From an uncultured Collinsella sp. (lineage in GTDB: Bacteria; Actinomycetota; Coriobacteriia; Coriobacteriales; Coriobacteriaceae), in contig CABUTR010000013.1 of NCBI GenBank assembly GCA_902494555.1, positions 1-45,530 of the forward strand: 45,530 nucleotides of DNA, read 5' to 3'. Below the pieces are notes generated by a model. That model saw nothing but the letters and a program-made list of their open reading frames with translations, ran no database searches and had not been told where the DNA came from. The stretch's first letter is position 1. The number at the start of each line of letters is the position of its first letter. Shown here in pieces: positions 40,316-45,530 of the stretch. The position numbers were made by a program, and so were the translations under genes.

Positions 40316-41827
40316 CTACGCCACGGTCAGGGCGACCTGGGCGTAGCGGGTACAGGGGCGCTCGGCGTGCGTCTGCACGGTGAGGGTGAGCACGAAGCGG
40401 TCGCCGGGTCGTGCGTCGGCGGGCACGATGAAAGCGGTGTCTACCGTGCATTCTTGCCACATCGACAGATCCTGGGCACCTGCATAGCTCGACGGGTCTA
40501 CGGCGACATCCCAATGCGCATCGAAGCCCCTGCCGTCGGGGTCGACGATGGTCGCTGTAAGGTCGACGCGCTCGCCGGCTGCGGCGCTGCGGTCAGCCGT
40601 GACCTCGACAACATGCGCCGGATGCGAGCAGATGGCCGGATCATGGCCGCACCATTGCGCGCGGGCGGCAAAGTCTTCCTGATAGGCGCGCAGGTAGGGA
40701 TTGAGATTGTCGTCTGAGGGCGTGCCGATGGCGGCAAAACCGTCAGGTGCACTCGCGTCGGGGTGTCCATCAAGAAACATGCGGCCCAGCAGCGTATCGA
40801 AGTCGCGGTCGTCGATACCGCGCAGGCCAAACGGAAGCAGTGGAATATAGGTCATGCTGTCGCCTTCGGCCATAAAATCGCCGCGCTCAAACTGCACCGC
40901 GGGCATGCCTTCCAGGCCCCAATCCAGACGGGCATGCTTGCCAAACTGAAAGCGCTCGGGCTCGTTTTCGTAGACTTTACCATCGCCATAGAGCATATAG
41001 CGTGCCATGAGGGGTCCGTTGCCCTGCGTGAGATTCCGCTCAGGCCAAGGAGCCTTAAACAGCGGGAGCGTATCGGGCTGAGCTGTTTTGGCGTCGAAAT
41101 AGTTGCCATACATATAGGGCGTACGCCAAAAGATGAGCTCGGGAAAGAGCTCACGTCCATGGTCGAGCCACGAGTTGTCCTGCCCCACGCCATCGGCAAC
41201 GCCCATAACGCGCACCTTCTGATAGACCCGCTGCTGTACGGTGGGCCACTCGGGCGTGGCGCGATAACGCTCGGCAATACTCGTCAGGGCGCGAACGATG
41301 GTGTTCATGCCACCCCAGCTGAGCAGCCATAACGTACACGGATCATCATCCAAAATCGCCTGCGCAATTACGCGAGACCCCTCAGTTTCCTCAGTCACAT
41401 CACCCTCAAAGGCAACATTTCCTACAAACGTACGCTCGATCATCTGGGCAGGCGTGGGAAATGGCGGTTCACCGGCAGCGGCCGCATTTGCCTGCAACTG
41501 CGGCCAAGCCTGGGCATATTCATTACTCCAGAGACTCTCAATCCAATGCTCGGGAAACGGCCGATACTCACGAAGCTCGCCGGCTAGCGGATCGGGCCCA
41601 TGAGGCACAACAGCCCACTCATAAGAGCGCCGCCCTTTGGTCCGCCAATGCGAATTCACCTCGCCGAGCGTATGAACCCCATCCCCAAGAAAGTGATACT
41701 GCGAAGCCGTATACACCACAGCCTCAACATCAAGCAAATTAAGATACAGAGCCAAATGAACAAGCGAGTTCATATCATCGACTTCCATATCAGTGGTAAC
41801 AATCACCCGAGTCAACTTCTGGGACAT
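40316..41827 (-). CDS. DUF1593 / Sde182-like nucleoside hydrolase-fold protein
   Basis: 503 aa from ATG 41827 (GGAG eight nt upstream). The N-terminal domain (~1-300) has a nucleoside hydrolase-like fold with the motif RVIVTTDMEVDDMNSLVHL, where TDMEVDD replaces the DxDxGxDD Ca2+ site. Further signals are LWLLSWGGMNTIVRAL and DNSWLDHGRELFPELIF. The C-terminal domain (~415-503) is an Ig-like Sde0182 module (VVEVTADRSAAAGERVDLTA). Proteins of this family occur with plant cell-wall degradation genes and their reaction is not established. No signal peptide, so it is cytosolic. It lies downstream of an esterase on the same strand, beyond a long palindrome. Confidence 0.78.
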   Translation of the reverse strand: MSQKLTRVIVTTDMEVDDMNSLVHLALYLNLLDVEAVVYTASQYHFLGDGVHTLGEVNSHWRTKGRRSYEWAVVPHGPDPLAGELREYRPFPEHWIESLWSNEYAQAWPQLQANAAAAGEPPFPTPAQMIERTFVGNVAFEGDVTEETEGSRVIAQAILDDDPCTLWLLSWGGMNTIVRALTSIAERYRATPEWPTVQQRVYQKVRVMGVADGVGQDNSWLDHGRELFPELIFWRTPYMYGNYFDAKTAQPDTLPLFKAPWPERNLTQGNGPLMARYMLYGDGKVYENEPERFQFGKHARLDWGLEGMPAVQFERGDFMAEGDSMTYIPLLPFGLRGIDDRDFDTLLGRMFLDGHPDASAPDGFAAIGTPSDDNLNPYLRAYQEDFAARAQWCGHDPAICSHPAHVVEVTADRSAAAGERVDLTATIVDPDGRGFDAHWDVAVDPSSYAGAQDLSMWQECTVDTAFIVPADARPGDRFVLTLTVQTHAERPCTRYAQVALTVA

Positions 41828-41956
41828 AGGAACAGCTCCAATCAAAATCAATTCAGCCAGTTACGCGCAAGGCAAGACGGGACCCACGCCCCCATCGCCC
41901 GCGACCCGGCGGCCCGCCGGAAGCGGCCGACCAGCGTTTCGAACAACGTTAACTTA

Positions 41957-42083
41957 GGGGGCTCTGACCTTTAGTTTTGTAAACATTCCGCAGCGCGAGC
42001 TCCGCTTATCCGATGCTCCGAAGGAGCAGGATAAGCGGGGCTCATGCGCGAGGACGTTTACAAAACTAAAGGTCAGAGCCCCC
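41957..42083. repeat. 127-nt nested palindrome with perfect 28-bp outer arms
   Basis: Outer arms 41957-41984 and 42056-42083 are perfectly complementary, starting GGGGGCTCTGACC and ending TTGTAAAC at the inner edge. Inside, CCGCTTATCC / GGATAAGCGG and GCTCC-GAA-GGAGC extend the stem, so the whole element folds as one rod. It lies 10 nt past the esterase stop in a same-strand gap. It encodes nothing and resembles a REP/MITE-type hairpin. The rest of the gap (41828-41956) shows no other feature. Confidence 0.7.
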
Positions 42084-42093
42084 GATGGGATAG

Positions 42094-43431
42094 TTACCTC
42101 GAAACCCTGGCCGACCACTCCCAGCAGCCCACCGGCTCGCCGTCGATGAGTACGTTGCCCCCGTCGAAGTCTTGATAACACAGGTCGTTGAATTGGTGGA
42201 TCCACACGCCGTGGTTGAACGTCTTTTTGGCCGAGCCGTCGGCTTCGCGATACACGCCGGTCAGGTCTTCGACATGGCTAAAGTAGGTGAGGTGCACGTT
42301 GGCGCCGGCATCGCGCAGGCGCGCCGTGAGCGGCAGCACGGTCTGTTGCGGTGACACAAGCTCGTCGCCCTTGGAGTGCGTAAACCACAGCGGCGTCTTG
42401 GCGAGCGCGGCCACGTCCTTGTCCGTGGCGTTGTACCACGGGGCGCAGCAGGGAAGGCCCGCGGCGAAGAAATCGGGGTAGTCGGCGCACAGGCGCAGGG
42501 TCATAAAGCCGCCGTTGGAAAGACCGGCGACCACGATGCGGTCGGTGTCGATGCGGTCGGCATGCTCGGTGACAAACTCGTCGATAAGCGCCTTGAGCAC
42601 GGAGGAGTAGATGCTCTGGTTGGAGCGACCGAGTTGCTCGACGCCGTTGTCCATCCAAAACGTGGGCGACTGCGGCACGAGCACCCAGGCAAAGCCGCCA
42701 AAGTAGCGCTGGATCTGCGCCTGGCTAATGGCCGTCACGCGGTTGCCGATATAGGCGCGCGTAGCGCCTTCGCCTTGCGTGGCGCCCTTGCCCTCGCCGG
42801 CGCCGTGCAGATACACCACGAGCGGTGCCTTTTGGGGCACGACCGTCGCCTCGGGCGCAAAGGGGTTGAAGCATGCCGAGTCTTCGGCCTTAAAGCTGGG
42901 CTCAAAGAAGCCGTATTCGAGCGCGATGCCGTCGACGGCGGTCTTTTGCGTGGCGTTGCTCCAGCCTTTGAGCGCGGGGCAGATATCGCCACGGCAGGTG
43001 TCGAAGACCAGGCCGCAGGTGGGATCGTCGCCGTCGTTGCCGGGAAGAGCTGTGAGCTGCGTGATGCGCAGCTGGTCATCGAGCATGCGCGAGCCCATGA
43101 CGCCGCCTTCGATCTTTTTGGTCAGGCGCTGCTCGGCGACCTCGAGTGCCACATGGGTGCCCACGGCAAGCTCATGGCCGTTCTTGTCGCATGGATGCGC
43201 GGCGAGAACGTTGATGTAACCCACGGAGGGTGCGGCATGGTCGGCGCCGCGCTCCTTGCGCATCAGGACCTCGCCCGTGCGCTCATGACGTTCTACATAT
43301 ATATGGAAGGTGTTCGTGTCGATGTCGTTGGCGCGTACGGTGCAGGGCAGGTCGAGTACGACCTTGCTGATCCAGGGGCCAAAGTCGCCCAAGGTGGTGA
43401 CGGTTGCGTAGGTACACGATTTGAGTTCCAT
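42094..43431 (-). CDS. Alpha/beta-hydrolase / polyhydroxybutyrate depolymerase-like esterase
   Basis: 445 aa from ATG 43431, chosen for AGGGAGG upstream. An N-terminal beta-rich domain (~1-140, VTTLGDFGPWISKVVLDLP) precedes the hydrolase: oxyanion motif VVYLHGAGEGKGATQ, nucleophile Ser in VVAGLSNGGFMTLRL, and likely acid and His in SKGDELVSPQ and FNHGVWIHQF. This is the pattern of prolyl-oligopeptidase/PHB-depolymerase-like carbohydrate esterases. No signal peptide is seen. It is divergent from a beta-glucoside EIIBC with palindromic boxes between, suggesting shared control and a role in deacylating an imported plant glycoside; this is inference. Confidence 0.82.
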   Translation of the reverse strand: MELKSCTYATVTTLGDFGPWISKVVLDLPCTVRANDIDTNTFHIYVERHERTGEVLMRKERGADHAAPSVGYINVLAAHPCDKNGHELAVGTHVALEVAEQRLTKKIEGGVMGSRMLDDQLRITQLTALPGNDGDDPTCGLVFDTCRGDICPALKGWSNATQKTAVDGIALEYGFFEPSFKAEDSACFNPFAPEATVVPQKAPLVVYLHGAGEGKGATQGEGATRAYIGNRVTAISQAQIQRYFGGFAWVLVPQSPTFWMDNGVEQLGRSNQSIYSSVLKALIDEFVTEHADRIDTDRIVVAGLSNGGFMTLRLCADYPDFFAAGLPCCAPWYNATDKDVAALAKTPLWFTHSKGDELVSPQQTVLPLTARLRDAGANVHLTYFSHVEDLTGVYREADGSAKKTFNHGVWIHQFNDLCYQDFDGGNVLIDGEPVGCWEWSARVSR

Positions 43432-43479
43432 GAGCTGCCTCCCTTGTGCCGCGAATGCCTGGCATCTGCGGCAATACAA

Positions 43480-43815
43480 ACTAAACATGTTTAGTGTAAT
43501 CTAGAATTGAAGAATAACCAGATGAACTCGGTAAACGGCAAAATTGAACACGTCGTGAACTACTAAACATATGTTTACTGGCTTCTAGCAGGGATTCTGT
43601 TGATGAGTTAACAGATCAGTGAGGTGTGCATCAAAATAAAATCCCACGTAAATGGCTATATATCAATAGAGGGTTAAAGAGACCATCTCCCGCCATTCAA
43701 ATACGTTCACCCCCGATTTCCTACCGTTCACCGGACTGTAGACGGCAAAATTGCCATAAATTCGGCGCTCCGTGTAAACTAAAGCCTGTAAACGTTCAGT
43801 AAACACCTTGTTTAC
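43480..43815. promoter_or_regulatory. Divergent regulatory region with TAAAC/GTTTA palindromes
   Basis: Within the 490-bp gap: ACTAAACATGTTTAGT (43480-43495) is a perfect 16-nt palindrome beside the esterase promoter; TAAACATATGTTTA (43564-43577) is a perfect 14-nt palindrome; GTAAAC (43799-43804) / GTTTAC (43810-43815) flank a 5-nt spacer, and further GTAAAC copies are at 43774 and 43788. CGGCAAAATTG occurs twice (about 43536 and 43744). The pattern suggests one repressor acting on both divergent genes. The 106 nt from 43816 to the EIIBC start hold a GTGCC..GGCAC hairpin but no recognised antiterminator site. Confidence 0.55.
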
Positions 43816-43921
43816 AAAAGCGTATCCAAGGGTCCGGCAGCCGTAAGGGGTTATAGTCGCCGGGCCAAAGGCGTGCCTAAGCCCAAGGGGGCTGGCACAC
43901 GAAGATATGGGGAGGGGTCCC

Positions 43922-45349
43922 ATGGCAGTAGATAACAAGCAGATTGCCACCGATGTCCTCGAGCTCGTGGGCGGCGCGGAGAATGTTTCCGTTGCCACCA
44001 ACTGCATGACGCGCCTGCGTCTGACGCTCAAGGATAACAGCAAGGCCGACGTGGAGAAGATCAAGAAGGTCAAGGGTGTTCTGGGTTGCCAGTTCGCCGG
44101 CAGCCAGCTCCAGGTCATCATCGGACAGAACGTGCCCAAGGTGCTCGCCGAGTTCGTCGCCATGTCCGGCGTCAAGCAGGGTGCCGCGGTCGACGAGAAC
44201 CTCGACGCTCCTAAGGAGAAGTTCGAGCTCAAGAACCTGCCCAACATCATCCTCGACTACCTGTCGGGTTCCATGACTCAGCTGATCCCGCTGCTCATGG
44301 CCGGCGGTCTGTTCCGCACCATCGCTGCGGTCCTCGGTCCCACCATGCTCGGCGTTCTCTCCGATACCGATCCGACCTACACGTTCCTCTACACCACCCT
44401 GTACGAGGCCACGTTCACCTTTATCCCCATCTACCTGGGCTATGCCGCCGCTAAGAAGCTCGGCGCCTCTCCGGTTCTGGGCATGCTCCTCGGCGGCGCT
44501 CTCATGGCCCCGTCCGTCGTGAGTGTCGCGACTCAGGAGGGTGGCGGAATCATCTCCGTCTACGGCATCCAGATCGCCGCTGCCAACTATCAGCAGTCCG
44601 TCCTGCCGATCATCCTTTCGGTGCCCGTCCTGTACTTTGTTGAGAAGTTCTTTAAGAAGGTCATGCCCGACGTGCTCTCCACGGTCTTCACGCCGTTCTG
44701 CACCATGATCGTCACCATCCCCATCGCCTTCATCGTCCTCGCCCCGATCGGCAACGAGATCGGCACGCTGATCGCTAACGCCCTCTTCGGCCTTGCTGAC
44801 CTTGGCGGCATCGGTATCCTGATCGTCATGGCCGTCCTCGGTGCCTTCTGGCAGCTCTTCGTGGTCTGCGGCATGCACATGCCCGTCATCCTGCTCGCTC
44901 AGGTTCAGATCATCGCCGCCGGCTACGATCCCTTCGTCTTCGTTTCCACCAACTGCGCTATGGCCGCTGTCTGGGGCTGCGCCTTCGGTGCCTTCCTCAA
45001 GATGAAGAACCCCGACGAGAAGTCCCTTGCCATCGGTTACGTCATCTCCGCCATCGCCGGCGGCGTTACCGAGCCCGCGCTCTTCGGTATCCTCATGCGC
45101 TTCCGTCGCACCATGCTCGGCATGTTCATCGGCGGTGCCATCGGCGCTGTGTTCTCCGGCCTCATGGGTGTTACCTACTACCTCGCAGGCGGTGCGTGCA
45201 ACTTCCTGGTCTTCACCAACTACCTGCAGGGTGGCCAGATGAACACCGTCTGGGCTATCGTTGGTATGGCAATCTCCTTTGTCATCGCCGCTGCCGTCGT
45301 CTTTGCCTGCGGCTTCTCCAAGGAGGAACTCGCCGAGATGGAGGCCTAA
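43922..45349 (+). CDS. PTS EIIBC, beta-glucoside family (second, no EIIA domain)
   Basis: 475 aa from ATG 43922 with GGGGAGG upstream. EIIB is ~1-85 with phospho-Cys28 in VATNCMTRLRLTL. EIIC is ~105-470 with about ten membrane segments, the motif GGVTEPALFGILMR and ATFTFIPIYLGYAAAKKLGA. It ends after the last membrane helix with a short acidic tail and no EIIA domain, so phosphate must come from a IIA encoded elsewhere. High GC and strong codon bias (GTC, CTC, ATC) suggest high expression, unlike the EIIBC at 26352. Likely substrate: a beta-glucoside; the neighbouring divergent esterase suggests an acylated one. Confidence 0.9.
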   Translation: MAVDNKQIATDVLELVGGAENVSVATNCMTRLRLTLKDNSKADVEKIKKVKGVLGCQFAGSQLQVIIGQNVPKVLAEFVAMSGVKQGAAVDENLDAPKEKFELKNLPNIILDYLSGSMTQLIPLLMAGGLFRTIAAVLGPTMLGVLSDTDPTYTFLYTTLYEATFTFIPIYLGYAAAKKLGASPVLGMLLGGALMAPSVVSVATQEGGGIISVYGIQIAAANYQQSVLPIILSVPVLYFVEKFFKKVMPDVLSTVFTPFCTMIVTIPIAFIVLAPIGNEIGTLIANALFGLADLGGIGILIVMAVLGAFWQLFVVCGMHMPVILLAQVQIIAAGYDPFVFVSTNCAMAAVWGCAFGAFLKMKNPDEKSLAIGYVISAIAGGVTEPALFGILMRFRRTMLGMFIGGAIGAVFSGLMGVTYYLAGGACNFLVFTNYLQGGQMNTVWAIVGMAISFVIAAAVVFACGFSKEELAEMEA

Positions 45350-45390
45350 GGCCAAACCGTTCGGTCACATATGACCTCACCTACACGACA

Positions 45391-45430
45391 GGGCCCCGTC
45401 AGGCGTAAGCCCGGCGGGGCCCTTCTTGTA
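45391..45430 (+). terminator. Terminator after EIIBC
   Basis: GGGCCCCGTC (45391-45400) / GGCGGGGCCC (45413-45422, one G-U pair) followed by TTCTTGT. Confidence 0.8.
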
Positions 45431-45433
45431 AGG

Positions 45434-45530
45434 TAGACTGATGGGGCGGACGGGATTCGCCCGCGAGGGTTTGCCAAGCGGCGGGGGGGTTAACACCGGG
45501 GTTAAACGAAAGCCCCCCGCGGGTAGGAAA
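45434..45530 (+). other. GC-rich structured stretch at the window edge
   Basis: TAGACT (45434-45439) could be a -10. Downstream, GGGCG/CGCCC and a perfect 8-bp stem GCGGGGGG (45481-45488) / CCCCCCGC (45513-45520) with an inner GTTAA/TTAAC-containing loop form hairpins. No open frame is evident. It may be a leader or a small RNA whose 3' part lies outside the window; nothing identifies it. Confidence 0.3.

Noticed and set aside
43877..45355. Long antisense open frame (492 codons) opposite EIIBC, and similar ones opposite the PTS genes at 17.6-19 kb
   Set aside because: They are by-products of high GC codon bias: translations are low-complexity, rich in His/Asp/Gly, without motifs, and they lie opposite well-supported genes.
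45434..45530. 5' end of tmRNA or a tRNA gene
   Set aside because: ACGGGATTCG recalls the tmRNA 5' region, but the diagnostic GGATTCGAC context and acceptor pairing partner are not visible, and no tRNA cloverleaf fits.

Overview
The window looks like a chromosome segment of a gut actinobacterium of the class Coriobacteriia, most likely Collinsella or a close relative. The reasons are high GC with GTG/TTG starts and strong AGGAGG-type ribosome sites, many PTS permeases with LacI/BglG regulators, luxS, and an NRAMP-related Mg2+ transporter of the type described from Eggerthella. This assignment is inference from gene content; no rRNA, tRNA, CRISPR array, phage gene or transposase gene was seen.

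Layout. 1-3.65 kb: small envelope-related genes (a protein with a cyanophycin-synthetase-N-like segment, YtxH, PRC-barrel) and a membrane-anchored polysaccharide deacetylase homologue that has lost every metal-binding His. 3.65-7.1 kb: a probable Mg2+ operon, made of a structured 5' leader, an MgtE-derived protein with an added PRC-like domain and an atypical membrane domain, and an NRAMP-like transporter with NRMT-type site residues. 7.1-7.64 kb: non-coding, with a 230-bp element bounded by 32-bp inverted repeats. 7.64-9.86 kb (minus): an OatA-like O-acyltransferase/SGNH fusion. 10-12 kb: ribokinase plus nucleoside hydrolase (nucleoside salvage).

12.2-24.6 kb is the most interesting part. 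Two tail-to-tail LacI regulators are followed by an operon of an alpha/beta-hydrolase, a DUF5060/DUF4038 (apiosidase-like) glycosidase and a lactose/cellobiose-type PTS (IIC, IIB, IIA). A second operon encodes a FucI/AraA-family isomerase, a split transketolase (two subunits) and an FGGY kinase. Isomerase + FGGY kinase + split transketolase is the enzyme logic of the D-apiose/apulose-4-phosphate transketolase pathway. Next to an apiosidase-like enzyme and a PTS, this suggests a PTS-fed route for an apiose-containing or similar glycoside.

24.6-31.4 kb: luxS behind large hairpins; an AT-richer BglG antiterminator-EIIBC-esterase operon with a visible antiterminator/terminator; a DUF4867 protein; and a GH1 6-phospho-beta-glucosidase. 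31.5-35.5 kb: a three-gene signalling operon (a degenerate kinase-like membrane protein, a NarL-type histidine kinase and a LuxR-type response regulator). 35.7-40 kb (minus): DUF4428, zinc-ribbon membrane protein and SPFH/zinc-ribbon genes related to Bacillus ydjG/ydjI, then a lipoprotein. 40-43.4 kb (minus): a DUF1593/Sde182-like protein and a secondary esterase. 43.9-45.35 kb: another beta-glucoside-type EIIBC, divergent from the esterase across a 490-bp region full of TAAAC/GTTTA boxes.

Two themes cross the window. Intergenic gaps carry large, often perfect palindromes of several families, one of them in two copies 36 kb apart. Carbohydrate promoters share clustered GTTTA/TAAAC boxes, which may mark one LacI-type regulon.
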